Assembly (NCBI GenBank): GCA_937897645.1
Contig: CALCNV010000140.1
Location: 62,001 to 126,000 of the forward strand
Reading direction: 5' to 3'
Source of the DNA: an uncultured Lysobacteraceae bacterium
GTDB lineage: Bacteria; Pseudomonadota; Gammaproteobacteria; Xanthomonadales; Xanthomonadaceae
DNA length: 64,000 bases
Shown: one piece after another, positions 36,436 through 43,262 of the stretch
How positions within the stretch are numbered: the first letter of the stretch is position 1
Layout of the letters: each line of letters begins with the position of its first letter
Notes under the pieces: generated by a model
The model's database searches: none
What the model saw: only the letters and a program-made list of their open reading frames with translations
Told to the model about the DNA's origin: nothing
Position numbers and translations under genes: made by a program

Positions 36436-36659
36436 AATGCTGGCGGCGGCGTGGATCACGATGCCGGTGCTTGATGGCAGCGGCACTGCGCTTCGCTTCC
36501 CTCGCAGCAAAAAAAAACCACGCGGGCATGCAAGGTTTCTTGAATCGCGGCTGACCGGATTGCGTTTTTAACGCGAACGGAACACGGCTCCGACCAGCCT
36601 CCGACAGTCGCAACCCAATCATTCGCCGCACCTGATCCGTGCGTGCGCGAATGCAATAC

Positions 36660-37448
36660 ATGAACAATCCTACTGCCGCCTTGCCCCTACCCGGGGTTGC
36701 CAGCGCGGCATCGCATGGCAGTGATGCCGCGCACCGGTACGCCTGGGACTCGCGCTTCCACCGGCAACACCTGTGGGCACCGCTCGCGGTGTTCGTGGTG
36801 CTGTCGATCCTGCTGATGGGCCTGCATGCCGACCTGTGGCTGGCCGATACGCTGTATGCCTGGGAAGGCCATGCGTGGCGCTTGCAGTCCGGCCACTTCA
36901 CCCAGGATGTGCTGCATGCCGCGGGCAGGCAGGCATCGCAACTCGCATGGTTCGGTGTATTGCTGCTGCTGCTGGTCGCGTGGCTGCACCGTCCCCTGGC
37001 GCACTGGCGCAGGCCGTTGGCCTATGTGCTGCTGTCCGTGCTCCTGTCCACCGCGTTGATCGCGGCCATGAAGCGTTGGACGCACATGGATTGCCCGTGG
37101 GACCTGCTGCGCTACGGCGGTGGAAAGGTCTACTACGGATTGTTCACCCGGCGCCCGCCGGGCATGGGCAGTGCGGGCTGCTTTCCCGCCGGCCACGCCA
37201 GCGCGGGTTACGCGTGGGTCGCGCTGTATTTCTTCTTCCTGCATGCAAGGCCTCGCTTGCGTTGGTGGGGCCTGGCGACCGGGTTGCTGGCGGGCCTGGT
37301 GTTCGGGATCGCCCAGCAATTGCGTGGTGCGCATTTCCTGTCGCATGACGTGTGGGCGTTGATGGTCTGCTGGCTGGTGGCACTGGCGCTGTATCGCGGC
37401 ATGCTGGTGCCGCGTGCGTCGACGGCGCTGCAGGGTGCGGTCGCATGA
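36660..37448 (+). CDS. PAP2-family lipid phosphatase/phosphotransferase
   Basis: The 262-residue protein has five to six helices and the three PAP2 motifs: KRWTHMDCPWDL, CFPAGHASAGYAW and LRGAHFLSHDVWA, giving the catalytic His-Asp set. Such enzymes remove lipid A phosphates (LpxE/LpxF) or transfer phosphate from undecaprenyl diphosphate (LpxT). The coupling to the EptA gene (ATGA overlap) favours a lipid A role, with phosphate removal or transfer tuned to phosphoethanolamine addition. Its N-terminal ~35 residues are cytosolic and low in complexity. ATG at 36660 chosen; 36639 region offers upstream alternatives. Confidence 0.87.
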   Translation: MNNPTAALPLPGVASAASHGSDAAHRYAWDSRFHRQHLWAPLAVFVVLSILLMGLHADLWLADTLYAWEGHAWRLQSGHFTQDVLHAAGRQASQLAWFGVLLLLLVAWLHRPLAHWRRPLAYVLLSVLLSTALIAAMKRWTHMDCPWDLLRYGGGKVYYGLFTRRPPGMGSAGCFPAGHASAGYAWVALYFFFLHARPRLRWWGLATGLLAGLVFGIAQQLRGAHFLSHDVWALMVCWLVALALYRGMLVPRASTALQGAVA

Positions 37449-39115
37449 GCGCACGTTCACTTTCCACGTCCGCCACGCAACGCGAGCGCGCGTGGCAGGT
37501 CTCGTGGTTGGCGTTCCGTCCCGAGATGGGCAGCGAGAGCCTAGTGTTGCTGTGCAGCCTGTATTTCACGCTGTTCAGCAATGTTGCGTTCTGGCATGCC
37601 GCGATCGAGCAGCCACTGGCGCAATGGCGCCTCGCACTTTCCCTGTTCGTGGTGGTGACGGCCCTGCATGCGCTGCTGCTGGGATTCGTGGTGAACCGTT
37701 GGACCGCCAAGCCGTTGCTGACCGTGCTGCTGCTGGTGACCGCCATCGCTACCCACTACATGAGTGCGTACGGCGTGTACCTGGATGCCGACATGTTGCG
37801 CAACGTACTGCATACCGACAGCAAGGAATCCAGCGAGCTGCTTTCGGTGCAGTTGCTGGTTCCCATACTGCTGGCCCTGATACCGGTCACCTTGCTATGG
37901 CGGATCCGCTTGCGCGTGCGGCCATGGAAGCGGGCGCTTGGAATACGCGTCGCATTCCTGTCCGGCGTGGTGCTGGTCGGTGCGCTGGGCGTGCAGCTGT
38001 CGGCACGTGACATCACCTCCATGATCCGCAACCACCGCGAGGTGCGGTACCTGGTCACGCCCGCCAACTACGTGGTGTCGCTCTCCAATGTGCTGATGGC
38101 ATCGCCGCCAGGACCGAAGCCCGCCCTGTTGCCGGTAGGACTGGATGCAAGGCAGTCGCCACCTGCGGCCGGCAGCAAGCCGCGCCTGCTGGTGCTGGTG
38201 GTGGGTGAGACTGCGCGTGCGCAGAACTGGGGCTTGAACGGTTACGTGCGCCAGACCACGCCCGAGCTGTCGCAGATCGAAGGCGTGGTCAACTTCCCGC
38301 ACGTCACGTCCTGCGGCAGCAGCACCGAAGTATCGCTGCCGTGCATGTTCTCGTCATTCGGGCGGCGCGACTATGACGAAAAGAAGATCCGCAGCCACCA
38401 GTCGTTGTTGCACGTATTGGATCATGCAGGCATCGCCACGCTATGGAGGGACAACCAGTCCGGTTGCAAGGGCGTATGCGACGGGCTCGAAACGGAACGC
38501 CTGGATGATGCGCAGGACCCGGGCCTGTGCAACGGCAAGCGCTGCGTGGATGAGATCCTGCTGAAGGACCTGCAGGCACGCATCGCGCCCGGTCCCCGCG
38601 ACAAGGTGATCGTGCTGCACCAGCTGGGTAACCACGGCCCCAACTATTTCGAACGTTACCCGCCACAGTTCCGTCGCTTCACGCCCACTTGCGACAACCC
38701 CGAACTGGGCCAGTGCGCGCGCCAGGAAATCGTCAACGCCTATGACAATGCCTTGCTTTACACCGACCATTTCCTCGCGGCGGCGATTGGTTTCCTCAAG
38801 GCGCAACAGCAGTACGACACCGCATTGGTCTACGTGTCCGACCACGGCGAGTCGCTAGGCGAGAAGGGCTTGTTCCTGCATGGCGTCCCGTATGCCATCG
38901 CGCCGGAGGAACAGATCCACGTGCCGATGGCCATGTGGTTCTCGCCAGGTTTCGTCGCGGGTGCGCAACTGGACGCCGATTGCATGCGTGCAAGGGCAAC
39001 GAAGCCTGCCAGCCATGACAATCTGTTTTCCTCGATCCTGGGATTGCTGCAGGTAAAGACACAGGAATACCGGATATCAGACGATCTGTTCGCCCAATGT
39101 CGGAAACCAGGCTGA
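37445..39115 (+). CDS. eptA: Lipid A phosphoethanolamine transferase, EptA type
   Basis: The 556-residue enzyme has five N-terminal helices and a periplasmic sulfatase-like domain with VVGETARAQNWGLNGY (zinc glutamate), the catalytic threonine region HVTSCGSSTEVSLPCMFS, and zinc ligands in VSDHGESLGEKGLFLHG. Paired cysteines (CKGVCDG, CNGKRC, CDNPELGQC) form the stabilising disulfides of the family. It adds phosphoethanolamine to lipid A phosphates, lowering surface charge and giving resistance to cationic peptides. It overlaps the PAP2 gene by four bases, and with the ColR-like regulators it forms an inducible envelope-modification set. Confidence 0.94.
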   Translation: MSARSLSTSATQRERAWQVSWLAFRPEMGSESLVLLCSLYFTLFSNVAFWHAAIEQPLAQWRLALSLFVVVTALHALLLGFVVNRWTAKPLLTVLLLVTAIATHYMSAYGVYLDADMLRNVLHTDSKESSELLSVQLLVPILLALIPVTLLWRIRLRVRPWKRALGIRVAFLSGVVLVGALGVQLSARDITSMIRNHREVRYLVTPANYVVSLSNVLMASPPGPKPALLPVGLDARQSPPAAGSKPRLLVLVVGETARAQNWGLNGYVRQTTPELSQIEGVVNFPHVTSCGSSTEVSLPCMFSSFGRRDYDEKKIRSHQSLLHVLDHAGIATLWRDNQSGCKGVCDGLETERLDDAQDPGLCNGKRCVDEILLKDLQARIAPGPRDKVIVLHQLGNHGPNYFERYPPQFRRFTPTCDNPELGQCARQEIVNAYDNALLYTDHFLAAAIGFLKAQQQYDTALVYVSDHGESLGEKGLFLHGVPYAIAPEEQIHVPMAMWFSPGFVAGAQLDADCMRARATKPASHDNLFSSILGLLQVKTQEYRISDDLFAQCRKPG

Positions 39116-39165
39116 CCGGGCAAGCATTGCACGGTCGCTGCAAGTCAGCGACAGCGGTACGGACC

Positions 39166-39924
39166 ATGCACGCAGCCGTGAACAAAGTCGCCCAGGTCAC
39201 GGCGATCTTCTGGATCATGAAGATCTGCGCCACCACGCTGGGCGAGACGGCGGGCGACCTGGTGTCCATGACCATGGGCATTGGCTACCAGTGGAGTTCG
39301 ATCATCCTGGTCGGCGCATTCCTGATCGTGCTGACATTGCAGCTTGCCGCGCGGAAGTTCCATCCGGCGCTGTACTGGATGGTTATCCTGGCCACCAGCA
39401 CCGCCGGCACCACGCTGTCGGATTACATGGATCGAACGCTCGGACTGGGTTATGCCAAGGGCGCACTCATCCTGGTCGCATGTCTGGCTGCCGTGCTGGC
39501 GGCGTGGCATGCCACCGAAAGAACGCTGTCCGTCGACCGCGTCACCACCCGGCGCGCGGAAGCGTTCTATTGGACCGCCATACTGTTTTCGAACACGCTC
39601 GGCACGGCATTCGGTGATTTCCTTGCCGATGATTCGGGCCTTGGATTCGTGGGCGCCGCCGGCCTGATTGCGGGCGCACTTGGCGTGGTGTTGTTGGCTA
39701 CGTATTTCACCCGCGCCAACCGCGTGGCATTGTTTTGGACCGCTTTCGTGCTGACCCGGCCATTCGGGGCGACCTTTGGCGACCTGCTGACCAAGCCGGT
39801 TGAAAAGGGTGGGCTGGACTTGGGTACCGCGGGCGCTTCGCTGGTGCTGGGTGCCATGTTGTTGGCCCTGGTTCTGTACACCACCATCAGGCCGGCCACC
39901 GCAGCCATGCCTGCTGCTGATTGA
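39166..39924 (+). CDS. COG4705-type membrane protein with four internal repeats
   Basis: The 252-residue protein contains four copies of a ~55-residue unit, each with two helices and a signature: CATTLGETAGDLVSMTMGIG, TSTAGTTLSDYMDRTLGLGY, SNTLGTAFGDFLADDSGLGF and TRPFGATFGDLLTKPVEKGG. The shared T-x2-GT-x2-D pattern at each helix start suggests a pseudo-four-fold arrangement with an acidic residue lining a pore or cluster. The family is uncharacterised. It lies about 50 bases after eptA and may be in the same transcript. The frame opens upstream at 39097, but ATG 39166 directly precedes the first unit. Confidence 0.8.
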   Translation: MHAAVNKVAQVTAIFWIMKICATTLGETAGDLVSMTMGIGYQWSSIILVGAFLIVLTLQLAARKFHPALYWMVILATSTAGTTLSDYMDRTLGLGYAKGALILVACLAAVLAAWHATERTLSVDRVTTRRAEAFYWTAILFSNTLGTAFGDFLADDSGLGFVGAAGLIAGALGVVLLATYFTRANRVALFWTAFVLTRPFGATFGDLLTKPVEKGGLDLGTAGASLVLGAMLLALVLYTTIRPATAAMPAAD

Positions 39925-40036
39925 AAAAACTTCTCAACAGCGACCGCCTGGCACCCAGCAGCAAATAGCCACTACCTCGTGTCGCGCGCCAGGTGCCGCG
40001 GCGCATGAGGCTGAGCTTCGCCTGGATGAGAATAAT

Positions 40037-40055
40037 GGTATAAACTATTTATACC
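40037..40055. promoter_or_regulatory. 19-bp palindrome GGTATAAACTATTTATACC (operator/promoter)
   Basis: A perfect inverted repeat (8-bp arms, 3-bp centre) lies 25 bases before the small basic protein at 40080, in an AT-rich patch that also offers -10-like sequence. The position suggests an autoregulatory operator. Confidence 0.65.
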
Positions 40056-40079
40056 TATCGGCATTCGGACAACACGGCC

Positions 40080-40454
40080 ATGCAGGCGAAATCAAAAGCA
40101 GCCAAGGCTCCAGTGGCAAAAAGCAAACGTAAGCCGGCCAAGCCAGCCGCAGCCGCAGCGGAAGTGGTCGCGGGTGCAACAAAATCAAAGCAGAAAGTGG
40201 TTGGTTCGGTCGCGCCCGAGGCCGTGACACCACACGTCAAGCTGGTGCGCGACAGCTTCACCATGCCGCGCGAGGACTTCGACCTCATCGCCCAGCTAAA
40301 GGCGCGCGCACTCGATTTCAAGCGTCCGGCCAAGAAGAGCGAACTGCTGCGCGCAGGACTGCAGGTGCTGGCGGCGTTGCCTGACGCACAACTGCATGCG
40401 GCGCTGGAGGCGTTGCGGCCGTTGAAGGCCGGCCGGCCGAAGCGCAAGCACTGA
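40080..40454 (+). CDS. Small basic protein with a ribbon-helix-helix-like C-terminal half
   Basis: The 124-residue protein has a disordered Lys/Ala/Pro-rich first third (histone-H1-like, about residues 1-50). A compact part follows: VRDSFTMPREDFDLIAQLKA (about 57-76), RPAKKSELLRAGLQVLAALP and a Lys/Arg-rich end (KAGRPKRKH). The F-T-M-P strand followed by two helices with SELLRAGL looks like a ribbon-helix-helix fold, so DNA binding is plausible. I do not recognise a named family. The palindrome 25 bases upstream could be its own operator. Confidence 0.75.
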   Translation: MQAKSKAAKAPVAKSKRKPAKPAAAAAEVVAGATKSKQKVVGSVAPEAVTPHVKLVRDSFTMPREDFDLIAQLKARALDFKRPAKKSELLRAGLQVLAALPDAQLHAALEALRPLKAGRPKRKH

Positions 40455-40465
40455 TTGCTGCCGCG

Positions 40466-41566
40466 ATGACCATCTCTGCCGCGCGTTTCCTGCCGCGCCT
40501 GCGGTTGCGCACCGTATTGGCAGCGCTTGCCAGCACGGCGCTGGTGCTGGCGTTGTCCATGCCCGTGCTGATCCGTGCCGGCACTGCGTCGCCCATGGCA
40601 GCCGCACTGGGTGCGGAGCCCTCGGCGGCGGGCGAGGGCTTCAGCGTAAGCGACCTCGAGTGGATGGACGATGCACGGTCACGTCGCGTGCCGGCACGTT
40701 TGTTCTGGCCGGCATCCACTGAAAACCAGAAGGTCCCGTTGATTGTCTTCTCGCATGGCATCGGCAGTTCGCGTGACGGCTATACCTACCTCGGGCGTTA
40801 CTGGGCCAGCCGCGGGGTTGCCAGCCTGCACCTGCAGCATGTCGGCAGTGATCGCGCCCTGTGGCAAGGCAATCCGCTGTCGCTGGTCGCGCGTTTCCAG
40901 GCTGCCGCCAGTGAACAAGAAGCGGTTGCGCGCGTGCAGGATTTCAGTTTTGCGCTGGACCGCCTGTTGCAAGGCGGGTACGGCGCGCGCATCGCGCGCG
41001 ATCGCATCGCCGCCGCCGGGCATTCCTACGGCGCCAACACGACCTTGATGGTGTCCGGTGCCAGGGTCGTGCGCAACGGCCACGTGTTGCAGCTCCGGGA
41101 TCCGCGCATTTCCGCCGCCATCGTGATCTCGGCGCCGCCGTTCTATGGCGAAGACGACTTCGGGCCGATCCTGTCGGGCATCAGCATTCCCACGCTGCAC
41201 GTCACCACGGCGGATGACGTGATCCGGATTCCCGGTTTTGGTTCCGGACTCGATGACCGGCTTGAGGTATTCAAGGCGACTGGCGGCAGCAAGGTGCTGG
41301 CGGTCTACAAACAGGGCAGCCACAACGTCTTCACCGAGAAGCGTTACTTCGATTCCCGGGAGGTCGCGGACGAGGTGAAGGGGGCGACGGAAGCATTGAC
41401 GCTAGTTTTCCTTGGCCAGGCCTACGGAAAGCGCGACACCCTGGGCCCGTGGGCGCAGGCCCATCGCGCCATGCTGGCCAGGTACGAACAGCGCCAGCGC
41501 GCCGGCGGCCCTGAGCCACCCCTAGCCCAGGCACAAAAAACCCCGCAATCACGCGGGGTTAGATGA
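40466..41566 (+). CDS. Alpha/beta hydrolase, dienelactone/PAF-acetylhydrolase-like
   Basis: The 366-residue protein has an N-terminal signal-anchor helix (VLAALASTALVLALSMPVLI, about residues 17-36) and a hydrolase domain with oxyanion region FSHGIGSSRDGY and nucleophile elbow AAGHSYGANTT. The probable catalytic Asp is in TTADDVI and the His in GSHNVF. Substrate is unknown; the class includes periplasmic esterases and chlorophyllase-like enzymes. The last ~10 codons run through the intrinsic terminator that belongs to the convergent tRNA gene, so the true tail is dispensable sequence. It starts 11 bases after the preceding gene. Confidence 0.85.
   Translation: MTISAARFLPRLRLRTVLAALASTALVLALSMPVLIRAGTASPMAAALGAEPSAAGEGFSVSDLEWMDDARSRRVPARLFWPASTENQKVPLIVFSHGIGSSRDGYTYLGRYWASRGVASLHLQHVGSDRALWQGNPLSLVARFQAAASEQEAVARVQDFSFALDRLLQGGYGARIARDRIAAAGHSYGANTTLMVSGARVVRNGHVLQLRDPRISAAIVISAPPFYGEDDFGPILSGISIPTLHVTTADDVIRIPGFGSGLDDRLEVFKATGGSKVLAVYKQGSHNVFTEKRYFDSREVADEVKGATEALTLVFLGQAYGKRDTLGPWAQAHRAMLARYEQRQRAGGPEPPLAQAQKTPQSRGVR
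41535..41560 (-). terminator. Intrinsic terminator of tRNA-Met
   Basis: On the minus strand CCCCGC-GTGATT-GCGGGG is followed by TTTTTTGTGC, 26 bases after the tRNA CCA end. It overlaps the last codons of the convergent hydrolase gene. Confidence 0.9.
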
Positions 41567-41586
41567 TTTCAATGCGGCGCGTTCGA

Positions 41587-41663
41587 TGGTGGCTATGGGT
41601 GGACTCGAACCACCGACCCCAGCATTATGAGTGCTGTGCTCTAACCGGCTGAGCTACATAGCC
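41587..41663 (-). tRNA. tRNA-Met (anticodon CAT, elongator type)
   Basis: The 77-base gene folds with acceptor stem GGCTATG/CATAGCC, a D arm containing AGCTCAGCCGGTTAGAGC, an anticodon stem-loop CAGCACTCATAATGCTG with CAT, and a T arm GGTGGTTCGAGTCCACC. A is the discriminator and CCA is encoded. The sequence closely resembles the E. coli elongator tRNA-Met. The C1:A72 mismatch of an initiator is absent. A tRNA-Ile2 (lysidine) reading is less likely. Confidence 0.95.
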
Positions 41664-41783
41664 CGGCATTGAACCGCGCATTTTTCCTGCCCGGCCCCCG
41701 TCTGTCAATCAGAACCGGTTTGCTTGAGACATCGGCCCGGGCGTGGCACAGTCGGAACCAGTAGATTTTCAGGAGTCCGCATC

Positions 41784-42374
41784 GTGATCGATCCGGACGG
41801 CTACCGACCCAACGTCGGCATAGTGTTGATGCGCCCGGACGGGCGGGTGTTCTGGGCGCGCAGGGTGCGCCGGGACGGCTGGCAGTTCCCGCAGGGCGGC
41901 ATGAACACCGATGAGACGCCGGTGGAAGCCATGTACCGCGAATTGCGCGAGGAAACCGGCCTGCTCCCCGAGCACGTCGAAATCCTTGGCGCCACCCCAG
42001 GCTGGCTCCGCTACCGGCTGCCGCACCGTGCCGTCCGCCACACCGAACGCCACGTCTGCATCGGCCAGAAGCAGGTCTGGTTCCTGCTGCGGCTGGTCGG
42101 CGACGAGTCCCATGTGCGCCTCGACCTGACCGATACCCCCGAGTTCGACCATTGGCGCTGGGTGGATTTCTGGTACCCCATGGAACACGTGGTCATGTTC
42201 AAGCGCGGGGTTTATGCCCGGGCCCTGGGCCACCTGGCGCCCTTTGCCCGTTTGGTGGCCGGCAGCCAGGCCGTGCCACTGATGCTGCTGGATGCGTGGA
42301 TGCCCGAGCTCGGCCTGGGCCGCCAGCCGGCCCATCGGCGACCGCCAGGTAAACGGGGCGGCAGCGGCGGCTAG
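41784..42374 (+). CDS. rppH: RNA pyrophosphohydrolase
   Basis: RppH removes pyrophosphate from 5' ends of mRNA to trigger decay. The 196-residue Nudix protein begins MIDPDGYRPNVGIVLMRPDG, typical for the family. It carries the box GWQFPQGGMNTDETPVEA then MYRELREETG, and ends in a short Gly/Arg/Pro-rich tail. The GTG at 41784 has AGGAG ten bases upstream and matches homologue starts; the longer frame to 41724 lacks this. It is followed within four bases by a Fur-like box serving bfd. Confidence 0.95.
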   Translation: MIDPDGYRPNVGIVLMRPDGRVFWARRVRRDGWQFPQGGMNTDETPVEAMYRELREETGLLPEHVEILGATPGWLRYRLPHRAVRHTERHVCIGQKQVWFLLRLVGDESHVRLDLTDTPEFDHWRWVDFWYPMEHVVMFKRGVYARALGHLAPFARLVAGSQAVPLMLLDAWMPELGLGRQPAHRRPPGKRGGSGG

Positions 42375-42377
42375 GCG

Positions 42378-42396
42378 GCAATTGACAATCATTCGC
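42378..42396. promoter_or_regulatory. Fur box upstream of bfd
   Basis: GCAATTGACAATCATTCGC matches 13 of 19 positions of the consensus GATAATGATAATCATTATC. It starts four bases after the rppH stop and 54 bases before the bfd start, as expected for iron-repressed bfd genes. Confidence 0.75.
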
Positions 42397-42449
42397 ATTC
42401 GCGGTGAAATGGCCACAGTCCCGCTGGACTGCCAGGAAACCCACCCGCC

Positions 42450-42665
42450 GTGTACGTCTGCATCTGCAATGGAGTCACCGATCGCCAGATCCGCGATGCC
42501 GTCGCCAACGGCTGCCGCAGCGTGGCCGAGCTGACCATGCGCACCGGCGCGGGCGCCAGCTGCGGTACCTGCCTGGAGACCGCGGCGGCGATGCTGGAGA
42601 CGTCACACGTCGAGCGCGCCGCGGCGTTTCCGATCCCCCTGCTCGGCATGTCGCGCGCCGCCTGA
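42450..42665 (+). CDS. bfd: Bacterioferritin-associated ferredoxin
   Basis: Bfd reduces bacterioferritin-stored iron so that it can be released when iron is scarce. The 71-residue protein has the four cluster cysteines in VCICNGVTDRQI and ASCGTCLE, enclosing a [2Fe-2S] cluster. It starts from GTG with AGGAAA upstream. Fur-dependent expression is suggested by the upstream box. The bacterioferritin gene follows after a ~125-base gap, so both release and storage functions sit together. Confidence 0.94.
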   Translation: MYVCICNGVTDRQIRDAVANGCRSVAELTMRTGAGASCGTCLETAAAMLETSHVERAAAFPIPLLGMSRAA

Positions 42666-42791
42666 TCGGCGCTTATCGAAGTCTTCGACTTGTCTGCATG
42701 GCGTGGCGCGAAAATGAGCACGATTCGCGTTCCGACGTCGCCACCTGCGAGTCGTTAACCTGCGCGTCTTCCCCATCGTCGGAGCAGCGCC

Positions 42792-43262
42792 ATGAAAGGC
42801 GACGCCAAGGTCATCGAATTCCTCAACAAGGTGCTCTACAACGAGCTGACCGCGATCAACCAGTATTTCCTGCACGCCAAGATGCTGAAGAACTGGGGCC
42901 TGATGGAGCTGGCGAAGCACGAGTACGAGGAATCCATCGACGAGATGAAGCATGCGGACAAGCTGTCCGAGCGCATCCTGTTCCTCGACGGCCTGCCCAA
43001 TTTCCAGGTGCTGGGCAAGCTGCGCATCGGAGAAAACCCGCGTGAACTGCTGGAATGCGACCTGGCGCTGGAATACGACGCGTTGCCGGCCCTGCGCGAG
43101 GCGATTGCGCATTGCGAGGTGGTGAACGACTACGTCAGCCGCAAGTTGTTGGCCGACATCCTGGAGTCGGAGGAAGAACACATCGACTGGATCGAGACGC
43201 AGCTGTCGGTCATCGACCGCATCGGCGAACCGAATTACCTGTTGACGAAACTCGAGGACTGA
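42792..43262 (+). CDS. bfr: Bacterioferritin
   Basis: The 156-residue four-helix-bundle subunit forms the 24-mer iron-storage shell. Ferroxidase ligands are visible in YNELTAINQYF and EYEESIDEMKHADKL (Met52 of the latter is the heme axial ligand), then CDLALEYDALPALREAIAHC and ESEEEHIDWIE. Length equals E. coli Bfr (158). A GGAGCAGC ribosome site precedes the ATG. The last 28 bases overlap the 3' end of the convergent hybrid kinase gene. Confidence 0.97.
   Translation: MKGDAKVIEFLNKVLYNELTAINQYFLHAKMLKNWGLMELAKHEYEESIDEMKHADKLSERILFLDGLPNFQVLGKLRIGENPRELLECDLALEYDALPALREAIAHCEVVNDYVSRKLLADILESEEEHIDWIETQLSVIDRIGEPNYLLTKLED

Noticed and set aside
39097..39165. Earlier start for the four-repeat membrane protein
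   Set aside because: It would overlap the end of eptA and add residues without hydrophobic or repeat character.
41587..41663. tRNA-Ile2 (lysidine-modified CAT) instead of tRNA-Met
   Set aside because: The arms closely follow elongator tRNA-Met, so Met is preferred, although anticodon alone cannot separate them.
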